Shown here: one piece after another, positions 36,534-49,683 of the stretch
Position numbering within the stretch: position 1 is the first letter of the stretch
How the letters are laid out: the number at the start of each line of letters is the position of its first letter
Source of the DNA: Tepidimonas ignava
Lineage (GTDB): Bacteria; Pseudomonadota; Gammaproteobacteria; Burkholderiales; Burkholderiaceae_C
DNA length: 60,473 bases
NCBI RefSeq assembly: GCF_004342625.1
Contig: NZ_SMAH01000016.1
Span: forward strand, 1 to 60,473
Direction of reading: 5' to 3'
The notes under the pieces: model-generated
Seen by the model: only the letters and a program-made list of their open reading frames with translations
Database searches by the model: none
Told to the model about the DNA's origin: nothing
Position numbers and translations under genes: made by a program

Positions 36534-37682
36534 TCACCACGGGGCGCGGCCGGGCACGCGCGCGAGGATGCGCAGGTCCGCCCCCACCGGTTGCACCGAC
36601 ACAAAGGTCAACGGCCAGCCATCCTGCAGCCGCGCCAGCGGCCCCAGGGCGGCGATGGGCTCGCCCTGGCCCAGCAGGCGCGGCGCCAGGTACAGCAGCA
36701 GCTCATCCACCAACCCCGCGCGCCACCACGAGGCGTTGAGCTTGGCGCCGGCTTCCACGTGCAGCTCGTTGACCTCGCGCGTGGCCAGGTCGGTCAGCAC
36801 CGCGGCCAGGTCCACCTTGGGCGGGCCGCCGGCGTGTTTGGGTGGGCCAGGCCGGTCGATCACCGTCACCCCCAGGTCGGTCAGCGCGGCGCGGCGCGCC
36901 ATCTGCGCGGCTGTGGCCGTGGCGCCCACAGCCGTGTACACCACCACCGCGCCGGGCGGCTGCAGGATGCGCGCCGCGGGGTCGATCTCCAGTGCGGAGT
37001 CCAGCACCACCCGCAACGGCTGCCGCGCCGTGGGCACGAGCCGCACGTCCAGCCGTGGGTTGTCGCTGCGCACGGTGCCGATGCCGGTCAGCACGGCCCC
37101 TGCGCGGCGGCGCCAAGCGTGGCCGTCGGTGCGCGCGGCCTCGCCGGTGATCCACTGGCTGGTGCCGTCGGGCAGCGCCGTGGTGCCGTCCAACGACGCC
37201 GCCACCTTCATGCGCACCCAGGGGCGCTGGCGCACCATGCGGCTCCAAAAGCCGATGTTGAGCTCGCGCGTGGCCACCGCGGCGGGGTGGTCGGTGGGCA
37301 GCACCTCGACGGCCACGCCGGCTGCGCGCAGCCGCGCCACCCCTTGGCCGGCCACGCGCGGATTGGGGTCGATGGCGGCCACCACCACGCGCGCCACGCC
37401 GGCGGCGATCAGCGCGTCACAGCACGGCGGCGTGCGGCCGTGGTGGCTGCACGGCTCCAGCGTCACGTAGGCGGTGGCGCCACGCACGTCGGCGCCGGCG
37501 GCTTGGGCGGCGCGCAGCGCCATCACCTCGGCGTGGGCCTGGCCGGCGGCTTGGGTGTGGCCGTCGAAGCTGCGGCCGTCGGCCAGCACCAGCCGGCATG
37601 CCACGCGCGGGTTGGGGTCGGACAGGCCCACCGCGCGCTCGGCCAGCGCGGCCAGCTCCTGCCACACCACGGCTTCATTCAT
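36534..37682 (-). CDS. ribD: Riboflavin deaminase/reductase RibD
   Basis: A 382-residue bifunctional enzyme. The N-terminal deaminase domain has the zinc sites HAEVMAL and [15 protein letters not shown], and the C-terminal reductase domain has [14 protein letters not shown] and [10 protein letters not shown]. It carries out the second and third steps of riboflavin synthesis. The ATG at 37682 overlaps the trmB stop by 8 bases. It is separated from the ribE-ribBA-ribH cluster by about 13 kb. Confidence 0.94.
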   Translation of the reverse strand: MNEAVVWQELAALAERAVGLSDPNPRVACRLVLADGRSFDGHTQAAGQAHAEVMALRAAQAAGADVRGATAYVTLEPCSHHGRTPPCCDALIAAGVARVVVAAIDPNPRVAGQGVARLRAAGVAVEVLPTDHPAAVATRELNIGFWSRMVRQRPWVRMKVAASLDGTTALPDGTSQWITGEAARTDGHAWRRRAGAVLTGIGTVRSDNPRLDVRLVPTARQPLRVVLDSALEIDPAARILQPPGAVVVYTAVGATATAAQMARRAALTDLGVTVIDRPGPPKHAGGPPKVDLAAVLTDLATREVNELHVEAGAKLNASWWRAGLVDELLLYLAPRLLGQGEPIAALGPLARLQDGWPLTFVSVQPVGADLRILARVPGRAPW

Positions 37683-38421
37683 GGCGGCGCGCAAACACCA
37701 GGTCCCACACACCGTGCCCCAGCCGCAGGCCGCGCTGCTCGAATTTGGTCAGCGGCCGGTAGGCCGGTCGGGGCGCGTAGCCACCCAGCGCGGGGTCGGT
37801 GCTGGTGTTGGCCAGCCGCGGCTCGGCGCCGAGCACCTGCAGCATCTGCTCGGCGTAGGGCTGCCAGTCGGTGGCGCAGTGCACGTAGCCGCCGGGCTTG
37901 AGCCGGCTGGCCAGCAGCGCCACGAACGGGGGCTGGATCAGGCGCCGTTTGTGGTGGCGCTTTTTGTGCCAGGGGTCCGGGAAGAAGATGTGGACGCCGT
38001 CCAGCGACGCCGGCGGCAGCATGTGCTGCAGCACCTCCACGGCGTCGTGCTGGATGATGCGGATGTTGGTCAGCCCCAGCTCGCCGATGCGCTTGAGCAG
38101 CGCGCCCACGCCAGGCTCGTGCACCTCGCAGCCAATGAAGTCCACGTCGGGGCGGCCCAGCGCGATCTGCGCCGTGGTTTCCCCCATGCCAAAGCCGATT
38201 TCGAGCACCAGCGGTGCGCGGCGGCCAAACGCAGCCTGGGCGTCCAGCGGTTGCGCGGTGTAGGGCAGCACGAAGCGCGGCCCCAGCTCGGCCAGGGCTT
38301 TGGCTTGGCCGCTGGTGGTGCGGCCGGCGCGGCGCACGAAGCTGCGCACCGTCTTGGGATGGGGGACGTGGGCGGGTGTCGCGCTGGGCGGCACCTCGGA
38401 AGGTAGGGTCGAGGCGGTCAT
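37675..38421 (-). CDS. trmB: tRNA (guanine-N7-)-methyltransferase
   Basis: A 248-residue SAM-dependent enzyme that forms m7G46 in the tRNA variable loop. The SAM motif [15 protein letters not shown], the [12 protein letters not shown] stretch and the signature [17 protein letters not shown] are present. No Shine-Dalgarno is visible before the ATG, but TACAAT lies 8 nt upstream. Co-transcribed with ribD by overlap. Confidence 0.95.
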   Translation of the reverse strand: MTASTLPSEVPPSATPAHVPHPKTVRSFVRRAGRTTSGQAKALAELGPRFVLPYTAQPLDAQAAFGRRAPLVLEIGFGMGETTAQIALGRPDVDFIGCEVHEPGVGALLKRIGELGLTNIRIIQHDAVEVLQHMLPPASLDGVHIFFPDPWHKKRHHKRRLIQPPFVALLASRLKPGGYVHCATDWQPYAEQMLQVLGAEPRLANTSTDPALGGYAPRPAYRPLTKFEQRGLRLGHGVWDLVFARRHE

Positions 38422-38429
38422 CGGTCGCG

Positions 38430-38435
38430 ATTGTA
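38430..38435 (-). promoter_or_regulatory. -10-like TACAAT eight nt before trmB start
   Basis: TACAAT on the minus strand is 8 nt before the trmB ATG at 38421, with no Shine-Dalgarno between. Candidate leaderless promoter. Confidence 0.38.
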
Positions 38436-38460
38436 GGCAGGCCGCCGCGGCGTGCCCCGG

Positions 38461-39393
38461 TTACGGCGGTACCCAACGCGCCCGCCATGCCTGGGTCCAG
38501 TGCTGCAAGGCCGCCGGCACGTCCACCGCGGCGGGCGCATCGGGCAAGCCCAACACGGACGCCGCGGCGCGCAGCGCGGCCACGGGGTCGTCCAGCGCCA
38601 GGGGCTGGGCGCCGTTTTGTTTGGACAGTTTCTCGCCGTGGGGGCCCAGCACCAGCGCGGTGTGCAGGTAACGCGGGGTGGGCACGCCCAGCGCCCGTTG
38701 CAGCACGATCTGGCGCGGGGTGTTGTCGGCCAGGTCCGCGCCGCGCACGATGTCGGTGATGCCCTGCGCCGCGTCGTCCACCACCACCGCGAGCTGGTAG
38801 GCCCACAGGCCGTCGGCGCGCTTGAGCACGAAGTCGCCCACCACGGCTTGGACGTCCTGGGCCTGCGGGCCCAGGCGGCGGTCCGTCCACTGCAGTGGCA
38901 CAGGCAGCCCCAGGTCGGCCACCACCCGCTCCACGTGCAGCCGCCACGCCCGCGCGGGTCGCCCGCCCAGGCCGCCGCGCTCGGGCCGGCAGGTGCCCGG
39001 GTAGGGCAGCACCGCGTGCCGCTGGCGCACCACGCCCCGCGCGGCCCAGGCGGCTTCGATGTCGGCCCGGGTGCACGCGCATGGGTAGGCCCAGCCGGCC
39101 TGCGCCAGGCGCTCCAGCGCGGCTTGGTAGGCGTGGCCGCGGTGCGACTGCCACAGCACCGGTTCATCCGGCTGCAGGCCGCAGCGCGCCAGTTGCTGCA
39201 GGATGGCCGTGTCCGCGCCAGCCACGCAGCGGGGGGTGTCCACGTCTTCGATGCGAACGAGCCACACGCCGCCGTGGGCGCGGGCGTCCAGCCAACTGGC
39301 CAGCGCCGCCACCAGCGAGCCCGCGTGCAGCAGCCCCGTCGGCGAGGGGGCAAACCGCCCGCGGTACGGTCGGCGCAACGCCGCGGTGGCCAT
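38461..39393 (-). CDS. gluQ: Glutamyl-Q tRNA(Asp) synthetase
   Basis: A 310-residue truncated class I synthetase with the HIGH-like [16 protein letters not shown], the cysteines of the zinc site (CACTRAD and a later C in GTCRPER), and the KMSKS-like EKLSKQNGA. It lacks an anticodon-binding domain, as expected for GluQ-RS, which loads glutamate on queuosine of tRNA-Asp. The ATG at 39393 shares one base with the upstream oxidoreductase stop (TGATG). Confidence 0.9.
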   Translation of the reverse strand: MATAALRRPYRGRFAPSPTGLLHAGSLVAALASWLDARAHGGVWLVRIEDVDTPRCVAGADTAILQQLARCGLQPDEPVLWQSHRGHAYQAALERLAQAGWAYPCACTRADIEAAWAARGVVRQRHAVLPYPGTCRPERGGLGGRPARAWRLHVERVVADLGLPVPLQWTDRRLGPQAQDVQAVVGDFVLKRADGLWAYQLAVVVDDAAQGITDIVRGADLADNTPRQIVLQRALGVPTPRYLHTALVLGPHGEKLSKQNGAQPLALDDPVAALRAAASVLGLPDAPAAVDVPAALQHWTQAWRARWVPP

Positions 39394-40526
39394 CAGCCCT
39401 CCAGCATCGCCAGCGCCAGCTCCAGCCCGGACACAAAGGCCTGTTCCACCCGGTGCCCCAGGCACCAGTCGCCACACAGCCCCAGGCGCTGCGCCCGGTC
39501 CCACAGGTACGGTTCACCCAGCGGGCGCTGGGTTTGGGCGTAGCGCCAGCGGTGCGCCACGGCCAGCGTGGGCTCGGCGCGCAGGCCGGCGACGTCGGCC
39601 AAACCCCGCAGCAGCTTGGCGGCGACGCGTTCGGCGTCGTCGTCCAGGTGCTCGGCCGACCACGCGGGGCTGGCCTGCACCACCCAGCGCTCGCAGCCGT
39701 GGCGGCCGGGCTTGCTGGTTTCGCGCGCCGCCCACGCCACGCGCGGGTGCTGGCAGCGCGCGGCGTCCCACGTTGGCCCCAGGGGGCCGTTGCTGTCGGC
39801 AAACGCCGCCAGCAGCGTCCAGCAGGGGGCCAGGTGCACCTCGGTCTGCAGGCGCGCGCACCAGTCGGGCGCCAGGGCGCTGGCTTGCAGCAGCGCCTCG
39901 GCTTGCGGCGCGGGCAGGGCCAACACCACCGCGTCATAGGGGCCCAGCGTGGCGGTGGTGGCGTCGTCGTCATGCTGCGCGCGCAGCCACCACTGGCCGG
40001 CGTGGTGCTGCAGCGACTGCACCCGGGTGCGCGTGTGCAGCCGGGCGCTGGCGTGGTCGGTCAGCAGTTGGTGCACCCACTGCCCCGGCAGGGCCTGCAT
40101 GCCGGGGGTGGGCAGCCAACGCGTCTCGGTCGGCGGGGCTGGCTGCGCCAGCGGCTGGCCACCAGCGTCCAGCACGCGCGCAAAGTCGGCGTGCCAAGCC
40201 AGCACGGGGGCCTGGGTGGCCTGCAGCGCGGTGTGCAGCCGGGCGTCGCGCACGGTGAAAAACTGCGCGCCGTGGTCGAAGGTTCCGGCCTCGGTGGTCC
40301 GGGTGGCCATGCGACCTCCGGGTTGGCGGCCTTTGTCCAGCAGCGTCACGTGCCAGCCGGCGCGTGCCAGCGTGCGCGCCGCGGTGATGCCGGCCATGCC
40401 CGCGCCCACCACGGCCACGGGGCGGGGGGCGCCCGGCGTCTGCGGCGCAGGCGCGCTCAGCGGGGCACGCGCGCGGCGCGGGCGCGCAACGTGCGCAAGG
40501 GGCGGGGGCGTGGTGGGGCGCGGCAT
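39393..40526 (-). CDS. Renalase-like FAD oxidoreductase
   Basis: A 377-residue flavoprotein. A Rossmann FAD site ([22 protein letters not shown]) is followed by [14 protein letters not shown] and [10 protein letters not shown], the marks of NAD(P)/FAD-dependent amine-oxidase-like proteins of the renalase group. The C-terminus has [22 protein letters not shown], the second FAD contact. Substrate unknown. The N-terminal about 35 residues are Pro/Arg-rich and may not be translated; the start could lie further in. It overlaps gluQ by one base. Confidence 0.8.
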   Translation of the reverse strand: MPRPTTPPPLAHVARPRRARAPLSAPAPQTPGAPRPVAVVGAGMAGITAARTLARAGWHVTLLDKGRQPGGRMATRTTEAGTFDHGAQFFTVRDARLHTALQATQAPVLAWHADFARVLDAGGQPLAQPAPPTETRWLPTPGMQALPGQWVHQLLTDHASARLHTRTRVQSLQHHAGQWWLRAQHDDDATTATLGPYDAVVLALPAPQAEALLQASALAPDWCARLQTEVHLAPCWTLLAAFADSNGPLGPTWDAARCQHPRVAWAARETSKPGRHGCERWVVQASPAWSAEHLDDDAERVAAKLLRGLADVAGLRAEPTLAVAHRWRYAQTQRPLGEPYLWDRAQRLGLCGDWCLGHRVEQAFVSGLELALAMLEG

Positions 40527-40558
40527 GGTGGCTCGACAAGGTTGTGGCAGCCACCAAT

Positions 40559-41533
40559 CTACCAGAGCATGGCGTTGGGCCGGCAGCGCAGCAGCGCCGT
40601 GCGGGTGCGCTCGTCCGCCAACTGCTGCAGCCACCACGCCAACGCGCGCCCTGGTGGCGCCGGGTGGGGGTGGGCAGCGCCCAGGTGCCAGGCGTAGCCG
40701 GTGCGCGCCTGGCGCGGTGGCAGCGTGGTGGCGCAGGCGACCAAGCGGCCGCTGTCGATGTACGGTTGCACCAGGGGCTGCGGCAGCCAGCCGCAACCCA
40801 GGCCGCGCAGTTGCGCCTGCAGCTTCCATTCCATCGTGGGCACGGTCAGCACGTCCTGCCCGGGTTGCACGCCGTAGGTCAAGCCACCCCCGACACCGCT
40901 GTCGGCCACGGCGACGATACGGTGGGCACGGATTTGCTGCGGCGTCAGCGGTTCGGTGGCACGGGCCAACGGATGGTGCGGGGCCACCACGAAAACGAAC
41001 CCCACTTCACCCAACGGCGCGCAGCCCACGCCAGCGGGCACCGGGCCGTCCAGCAGCACCCCAAGCGCCAGGTCGGCGTGGCCGGCCAGCAGGGCCTGCA
41101 AGGTGCCCGACAGCGTTTCGCTGCGCAGCCGCAGCCGCGTGGGAGCGCCCAGCGCGGCAAAGCGCTCGCACAACTCCAGCAGCGTGCGGGGGTCGATGAC
41201 GGCGTCGGCGGCGATGGTCAGCTCGGCCTCCCACCCGGTGGCGATGCGGCGCACGCGCTGCGCCAGCGCCTCCCACGCCTGCAGCAACTCGGTGCCGGCG
41301 CGCAGCAGCTCCTCGCACGCTGGCGTGGGGCGCGCCCGGCCGCCGCGGCGGTCCAGCAGCAGCACGTCCAGCGCCTCTTCGAGGCGGCGCACACGGTACG
41401 TCAGCGCGCTGGGCACCAGCCCCAGTGCACGCGCCGCCGCGGCCAAGCTGCCGTGGCGCTGCACCGCGGCCAGCATCGCCATGTCCTGCGGGCCCAGCGC
41501 AGGCATCGGGATGGGGTCTTGGGGGATGCTCAT
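40559..41533 (-). CDS. LysR-family regulator next to pirin
   Basis: A 324-residue LysR regulator. The winged helix-turn-helix (MAMLAAVQRHGSLAAAARALGLVPSALTYRVRRLEEAL) is followed by an effector-binding domain. It is divergent from the pirin and WrbA-like genes, a common trio in betaproteobacteria in which LysR controls the pair. A perfect inverted repeat with T-N11-A spacing starts right at its own start codon, so it probably represses itself and controls the pirin promoter. Confidence 0.86.
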   Translation of the reverse strand: MSIPQDPIPMPALGPQDMAMLAAVQRHGSLAAAARALGLVPSALTYRVRRLEEALDVLLLDRRGGRARPTPACEELLRAGTELLQAWEALAQRVRRIATGWEAELTIAADAVIDPRTLLELCERFAALGAPTRLRLRSETLSGTLQALLAGHADLALGVLLDGPVPAGVGCAPLGEVGFVFVVAPHHPLARATEPLTPQQIRAHRIVAVADSGVGGGLTYGVQPGQDVLTVPTMEWKLQAQLRGLGCGWLPQPLVQPYIDSGRLVACATTLPPRQARTGYAWHLGAAHPHPAPPGRALAWWLQQLADERTRTALLRCRPNAMLW

Positions 41534-41547
41534 TCAAAAAGTTTGAA
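41533..41547. promoter_or_regulatory. LysR operator, T-N11-A inverted repeat
   Basis: TTCAAAAAGTTTGAA is a perfect 6-bp inverted repeat with 3-bp spacer, and its inner bases fit the LysR T-N11-A rule. It touches the start codon of the lysR gene and lies about 97 bases before pirin. Confidence 0.6.
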
Positions 41548-41643
41548 GGTTGACACCGATGCCATTGCACCACGGACGCTGGCGCTTTGTCTACAGTGCG
41601 GCCATCGTCGCTGCTTGCAGTTTGCTGCCGAAAGACCACCGCC

Positions 41644-42351
41644 ATGCTGACCCTGCGCCCTGCGGCCGAGCGTGGCCATGCCGACCACGGCTGGCTGCGC
41701 ACCTGGCATTCGTTTTCGTTTGCGGATTACTACGACCCGCGCCACATGGGCTGGGGCAACCTGCGCGTTATCAACGAAGACATCGTTGCGCCGGGCACCG
41801 GCTTTGGCATGCACGGCCACCGCGACATGGAAATCATCACCTACATGCTGGCGGGCGAGCTGACGCACCGCGACAGCATGGGCCACACCGCCACGCTGCG
41901 CGCCGGCGAGGTGCAGCACATGAGCGCGGGCCGCGGCGTTATGCACAGCGAGATGAACCACGGCACGCAGCCCGTGCACCTGCTGCAAATCTGGATCCTG
42001 CCGCGCGTGCGTGGCATCGCGCCGAGCTACACCCAGGCGCCGATGGACATCACCGCCGGCCGTGGGCGGCTGGCGCCGGTGGCGCTGCCGGTGGATCACC
42101 CCGAGGCCGCGCCGCTGCGCATCCACGCGGACGCGGCCTTGTACGCCGCGCGGCTCGACGGCGCCGACACCACCCAACACCGGCTGGCGCCAGGGCGCCT
42201 GGGCTACGTGCACGTGGTGCGCGGGCGCTTGGCCGTCAACGGTGTGGCGCTGGCCGCGGGCGATGCCGCTTTGGCCCTGGACGAGCCGCTGCTGACCCTC
42301 GCCGACGCCCAGGCGGCCGAGGTGCTGCTGTTCGATCTGGCGCGGGCGTGA
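41644..42351 (+). CDS. Pirin-family protein, quercetinase-like
   Basis: A 235-residue bicupin of the pirin/YhhW family. The first cupin has the metal ligands in GFGMHGHRDMEIITYML and the later HSEMN, with THRDSMG and AGEVQHMSAGRG between. Members can degrade quercetin, but many are thought to be redox sensors. ATG 41644 was chosen (LTLRPAAERG). It is 55 bases upstream of a WrbA-like flavoprotein gene and divergent from a LysR gene. Confidence 0.88.
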   Translation: MLTLRPAAERGHADHGWLRTWHSFSFADYYDPRHMGWGNLRVINEDIVAPGTGFGMHGHRDMEIITYMLAGELTHRDSMGHTATLRAGEVQHMSAGRGVMHSEMNHGTQPVHLLQIWILPRVRGIAPSYTQAPMDITAGRGRLAPVALPVDHPEAAPLRIHADAALYAARLDGADTTQHRLAPGRLGYVHVVRGRLAVNGVALAAGDAALALDEPLLTLADAQAAEVLLFDLARA

Positions 42352-42406
42352 GCGCGCCCGTGTCATTGTGTTGACCATCAACCCCATCCTGATAGGAGGA
42401 CTGCAC

Positions 42407-42961
42407 ATGCCCAACATCGTTGTTGTTTACCACTCGGGCTACGGCCACACCCAGCGCATGGCGCAAGCCGTGGCGGAAGGCGCCGGCGCGCGCCTCATCG
42501 CCATCGACGCCGACGGCAACCTGCCCGAAGGCGCTTGGGAGGAGCTCGACGCCGCCGACGCCATCGTCATGGGCAGCCCCACCTACATGGGCAGCGTGAG
42601 CTGGCAGTTCAAAAAATTTGCCGACGCGTCCAGCAAGCGCTGGTTTGCGCAGACCTGGAAGGACAAGCTCTTTGCCGGCTTCACCAACAGCGCCACGATG
42701 AACGGCGACAAGCTGTCCACGCTGCACTACCTGTTCACGCTGGCCATGCAGCACGGCGGCGTGTGGGTCGGCACGGGCATGCTGCCGTCCAACACCAAAG
42801 CGGCGCAGCGCAACGATGTCAACTACGTCGGCTCCAGCGCCGGGGCCATGGCCAGCACGCCGTCCGACGCCAGCCCTGCCGAGATGCTGCCGGGCGACCT
42901 GGAGACGGCGCGCCGTTTCGGGCAGCGCATCGCCGAAGTGGCGGCCCGCTGGGCGCGCTGA
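42407..42961 (+). CDS. Flavodoxin-fold NAD(P)H:quinone reductase, WrbA-like
   Basis: A 184-residue flavodoxin-like protein. The FMN phosphate loop is YHSGYGHTQRMAQAV, then GSPTYMGSVSWQFKKFAD and a C-terminal motif with PGDLETARRFGQR. The expected role is two-electron reduction of quinones, limiting oxidative stress. AGGAGGA lies 6 bases before the ATG at 42407, which fixes the start. Partner of pirin and the LysR regulator. Confidence 0.87.
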   Translation: MPNIVVVYHSGYGHTQRMAQAVAEGAGARLIAIDADGNLPEGAWEELDAADAIVMGSPTYMGSVSWQFKKFADASSKRWFAQTWKDKLFAGFTNSATMNGDKLSTLHYLFTLAMQHGGVWVGTGMLPSNTKAAQRNDVNYVGSSAGAMASTPSDASPAEMLPGDLETARRFGQRIAEVAARWAR

Positions 42962-42989
42962 GGCTGGCCGCGGGTGGGTGGCGGCCTCC

Positions 42990-42995
42990 TACAAT
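42990..42995 (+). promoter_or_regulatory. -10-like TACAAT eight nt before dnaE start
   Basis: TACAAT is 8 nt before the dnaE ATG at 43004; the gap GCGGCCGC has no Shine-Dalgarno. No convincing -35 at 16-18 bases. Candidate leaderless promoter for a core replication gene. Confidence 0.38.
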
Positions 42996-43003
42996 GCGGC
43001 CGC

Positions 43004-46570
<3,567 letters not shown>

Positions 46571-46641
46571 CCTCGTTTCTGGAGCACGGGCGGTTCACGG
46601 CAGCGGGCGGCCGCAGACCGAACACCTGTCCCGCGCAACGC

Positions 46642-47508
46642 TCACTCGTTGGGCCGAAAGCCCAGGATCAGCGTGGGCGGCACGCGGCCGTGTTCGTCGC
46701 GCGGCAGCCGCGCGGTGCGCTCGATCGCGCGCAGCACCGCCTCGTCCCAGGCGCGGTGGCCACTGCTTTTGAGCAGCCGGCTGCTCAGGATCGTGCCGTC
46801 GGGCAGGGTGCGCACCTCCACCTCGGCGCGTGGGTTGCCCGGCACCGTGTCGGCAAAGACGATGTTGGGCCGAATGTGCGCCACCAGCTTGCCGGCGTAG
46901 CTGGCCGATGGGGCCGCATCTTGCACATCGCTGCCGCGCGCGTGCGGGCCACCCGTGGCGCCGGCTTGGCCCAGCATGCGCTGCAGGTTGCGCTGGCGCT
47001 CGGCCTCGGCCTGCGCGGCCAGGGCGCGCTCGCGCTCCGCCCTGGCGCGGGCTTCGCGCTCGGCACGTTCCTGCGCGGCCTTGCGCTGGGCCGCCTCTTC
47101 GCGCGCGCGGCGTTCCCGCTCGGCCTGCTGGCGCGCTTCGCGCTCGCGCCGCTCGCGTTCGCGCTGCGCCTGTTCCTCGCGGCGGCGCTCCTCACGCTGG
47201 CGCTGCACCGCAATGTCCGCGGTGCGCGGCGCCACAGGCTCGGCCTGCGCCGGGGCGGGGCGGGGCGTGTCGGGCGCGCGCACCGGCGGCGCCGGCGGCT
47301 CGGGTTCCACCGCGCGCGGCGCGGCCATGCGTGGCACGCTGGCCCACAGCTCGGCGCTGGCCACCGCCGGGGTGTCGCGCTGCCAGCCAATGCCCCAGGC
47401 CAGCGCAGCCACCAGCGCCGCGTGCGCCAGCAGCGCCAGCGCCCACGCGCGCAGGTCGGCGCGTGGCGGCGGCGGCGTCAGGTCCAGGTCGTCGGCGGTG
47501 GCTTGCAT
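46642..47508 (-). CDS. tolA: TolA-like TonB-family protein
   Basis: A 288-residue periplasm-spanning protein with one N-terminal membrane helix (LRAWALALLAHAALVAALAWG), a proline-rich segment, a long charged helical stem of Arg/Glu/Ala repeats (residues about 115-200), and a C-terminal TonB/TolA domain (VVAHIRPNIVF-like, AEVEVRTLPDGTIL, VPPTLILGFRPNE). It connects TolQR energy to Pal in outer-membrane constriction. It follows tolQ and tolR in order. The helical stem is shorter than that of E. coli TolA. Confidence 0.88.
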   Translation of the reverse strand: MQATADDLDLTPPPPRADLRAWALALLAHAALVAALAWGIGWQRDTPAVASAELWASVPRMAAPRAVEPEPPAPPVRAPDTPRPAPAQAEPVAPRTADIAVQRQREERRREEQAQRERERREREARQQAERERRAREEAAQRKAAQERAEREARARAERERALAAQAEAERQRNLQRMLGQAGATGGPHARGSDVQDAAPSASYAGKLVAHIRPNIVFADTVPGNPRAEVEVRTLPDGTILSSRLLKSSGHRAWDEAVLRAIERTARLPRDEHGRVPPTLILGFRPNE

Positions 47509-47548
47509 CGTCAGGCGATCGGTGTGATCCGGCGGCGCACGCCAAGTT

Positions 47549-47992
47549 TCAGCGCCCACCCGCGCCATCGTGCCGCACCGCCAGCCCCACGCGCGCCACG
47601 CCGGCGCGCTGCAGCGTGTCCATCACCTGCATCACCTGCTCGTAGGTGGTGCGCTTGTCGGCGCTGATGATGACTGGCGTGCTGGCCGCCGCGTCGCCCT
47701 GCAGCGCGCGCACGCGCGCAGCCAGCTCGCGCAACGCCACCGGCTCGCCCTCGCCACCTTGGGTGCCGTCGCGCACCCGCAGCGCGCCGTCGCGCGCCAC
47801 CGTCACGTGCACAAAGCGCTCCGGCTGGCGTGCCGCTTGCCCCACGCTGGGCAGCTCCACCTGCCCCGGCACGATCAGCGGCGCCGTCACCATGAAAATG
47901 ATCAGCAGCACCAGCATCACGTCGATGAAGGGCACCATGTTGATCTCGGTGATGGCGCGGCGCGTTGAGCCGCGGGGGACGATGGCAGGCAT
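47549..47992 (-). CDS. tolR: TolR proton-channel protein
   Basis: A 147-residue ExbD/TolR family protein with one membrane helix (INMVPFIDVMLVLLIIFMV) carrying the conserved proton-carrying aspartate, and a periplasmic domain with ADKRTTYEQVMQVMDTLQRAG. It is part of the Tol-Pal energy complex with TolQ. Start at 47992 gives a normal 25-residue cytosolic head; the longer start at 48034 adds an untypical sequence. It lies 51 bases after tolQ. Confidence 0.93.
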   Translation of the reverse strand: MPAIVPRGSTRRAITEINMVPFIDVMLVLLIIFMVTAPLIVPGQVELPSVGQAARQPERFVHVTVARDGALRVRDGTQGGEGEPVALRELAARVRALQGDAAASTPVIISADKRTTYEQVMQVMDTLQRAGVARVGLAVRHDGAGGR

Positions 47993-48043
47993 GGTGTCGT
48001 CGGCTCCGTGGGGTAGGGCGGCGGTCCAGCGCAACCGGGGGCG

Positions 48044-48727
48044 TCAGTGCGGCGCGGCTCCCGCGTTGCGGTGCAGGATGTTGGAAAACTCCTCGATGAA
48101 GGTTTCCAGCCGGTTGGCCAGCCGGTCGATGTCGTGCGCAAAGCGGTTGTACGCCAGCACCGCCGGAATGGCCGCGAACAGCCCGATGGCCGTGGCGACC
48201 AACGCCTCGGCGATGGCCGGCGCCACCGTTGCCAGCGTCACCTGCGTCATGCTGGCCAGCCCGGTGAAGGCGTGCATGATGCCCCACACGGTGCCAAACA
48301 ACCCCACGTAGGGCGACACCGACCCCACCGAGCCCAGAAACGACAGGTTGACCTCCAGCGCGTCCAGCTCGCGTTGGTAGGCGGCGCGCATCGCACGGCG
48401 CGCGCCGTCCAGCAACGCGTCGGGCTGGGCAATCCGGCGCTCACGCAGCTTGGTGAACTCGCGCATGCCGCTGGCAAAAATGCGCTCCATGGGGCTGCCG
48501 TCGCGCGCGCGCTGCAGCGCCACCTGGTACAGCTCCTGCAGGTGGCCGCCGGACCAAAACTCGCGCTCGAACGCGTCGGTCAACCGCTTGACGCGCCGGA
48601 TGGCAAAAATCTTGCGCAAGATCGCCGCCCAGCTCGTCACCGACACGCCCAGCAGCAACAGCACCACCGCCTGCACCACCCACGAGGCGTTGCGCAGCAG
48701 CTCAATGATCGAAAACTCCTGGGGCAT
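48044..48727 (-). CDS. tolQ: TolQ membrane channel protein
   Basis: A 227-residue ExbB/TolQ protein with three membrane helices (VVQAVVLLLLGVSVTSWAAI; GLFGTVWGIMHAFTGLAS; ATAIGLFAAIPAVLAYN). It forms the proton channel with TolR that powers TolA. It starts right at the ybgC stop codon, so translation is coupled. Confidence 0.95.
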   Translation of the reverse strand: MPQEFSIIELLRNASWVVQAVVLLLLGVSVTSWAAILRKIFAIRRVKRLTDAFEREFWSGGHLQELYQVALQRARDGSPMERIFASGMREFTKLRERRIAQPDALLDGARRAMRAAYQRELDALEVNLSFLGSVGSVSPYVGLFGTVWGIMHAFTGLASMTQVTLATVAPAIAEALVATAIGLFAAIPAVLAYNRFAHDIDRLANRLETFIEEFSNILHRNAGAAPH

Positions 48728-49195
48728 TCACGACTCCACAACAGGTTCCACGTAGGGCTGCAGCGCCTGCACGATGGCCGCCGGGATGCGCGCCGGCTGC
48801 AGCGCCGGCCCTTGCACCCAGCCGATGCGCACGCTGCCTTCGCACAGCACCGTGGCGCGCGCGGCGCCGTCGTCGCGCAGCGCGCGCTGCTGCAGCACGA
48901 TCGACGCCCGTCCCAGCTCCGCCACGCGCGTCTCGATGCACAGCGCATCGTCCAGCCGCGCTGGGCGCTGGTAGCGCACCTGCGCGGCGCTGACCACGAA
49001 CATGCCGCCCGTGGCCTCGCGCAGCGCGTGCTGCTGCAGGCCCAGCGTGCGCAGCCATTCGGTGCGGGCGCGCTCAAAAAATTTGAGGTAGTTGGCGTAG
49101 TACACGATGCCGCCGGCATCGGTATCCTCCCAGTACACCCGCACCGGCCAGCGGTGCGGCGCCACACCGGCGTCAGGGGCGGCGGGCCGGGTCAC
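48728..49195 (-). CDS. ybgC: Acyl-CoA thioesterase YbgC
   Basis: About 155 residues, hotdog fold. The catalytic motif [29 protein letters not shown] is characteristic of the Tol-Pal-associated YbgC thioesterase, with the active-site aspartate in EDTDAGG. The start is uncertain: GTG 49195 overlaps nusB by 23 bases, GTG 49165 begins 8 bases after the nusB stop, and an ATG at 49276 lies deep in nusB. The family N-terminus begins a few residues before the RVYWEDTD motif, which favours a short start. Confidence 0.87.
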   Translation of the reverse strand: MTRPAAPDAGVAPHRWPVRVYWEDTDAGGIVYYANYLKFFERARTEWLRTLGLQQHALREATGGMFVVSAAQVRYQRPARLDDALCIETRVAELGRASIVLQQRALRDDGAARATVLCEGSVRIGWVQGPALQPARIPAAIVQALQPYVEPVVES

Positions 49196-49628
49196 GCAGC
49201 ACCTCCTCGCCGCGCACCAGCGGCGCCAGGCGGTTGAGCACGCCGTTGACAAACTTGTGCCCGTCGGTGCCGCCAAAGGCTTTGGCCAGCTCCACGCACT
49301 CGTTGATCACCACGCGCCAGGGCACGTCAGGGCAATGCAAAAACTCGTAGGCCCCGATCCACAGCACCGCGTGCTCGATCGGCGACAACTCGGCCAGCGG
49401 CCGGTCCAACAGCGGCGCCAGTCGCTCGTCCAGCTCGGCGGCCTGTTGGATGCAGCCGTGCAGCAGCGCATCGTAGTGCGCGCTGTCGGCCTTGTGAAAC
49501 CCCGACAGGTCGCGCGTGAACTGGTCGATGTCGGTGGCGTCGTTGCGCCCCACCAGGTGTTGGTACAAGCCCTGCAGCGCAAATTCGCGCGCGCGCGTGC
49601 GGGCCGATTTTTCGGATGCTTTGGTCAT
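49173..49628 (-). CDS. nusB: Transcription antitermination factor NusB
   Basis: A 151-residue helical RNA-binding protein ([63 protein letters not shown]). It acts with NusE on rRNA transcription. It lies 55 bases after ribH, the usual ribH-nusB order. No Shine-Dalgarno is seen; a GACAAT lies 7 nt before the start codon. Confidence 0.95.
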   Translation of the reverse strand: MTKASEKSARTRAREFALQGLYQHLVGRNDATDIDQFTRDLSGFHKADSAHYDALLHGCIQQAAELDERLAPLLDRPLAELSPIEHAVLWIGAYEFLHCPDVPWRVVINECVELAKAFGGTDGHKFVNGVLNRLAPLVRGEEVLRDPARRP

Positions 49629-49635
49629 GGGCCGT

Positions 49636-49641
49636 ATTGTC
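49636..49641 (-). promoter_or_regulatory. -10-like GACAAT seven nt before nusB start
   Basis: GACAAT on the minus strand is 7 nt before the nusB ATG at 49628. Weaker than the TANNNT examples, but in the same position. Confidence 0.25.
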
Positions 49642-49683
49642 CCAGACCACGCGCCCCCGGGCCAGCCACGCGCGGTCCCTCCG

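Noticed and set aside
41550-41578. TTGACA -35 before pirin
   Set aside because: No acceptable -10 at 16-18 bases; kept only as a remark with the LysR operator.
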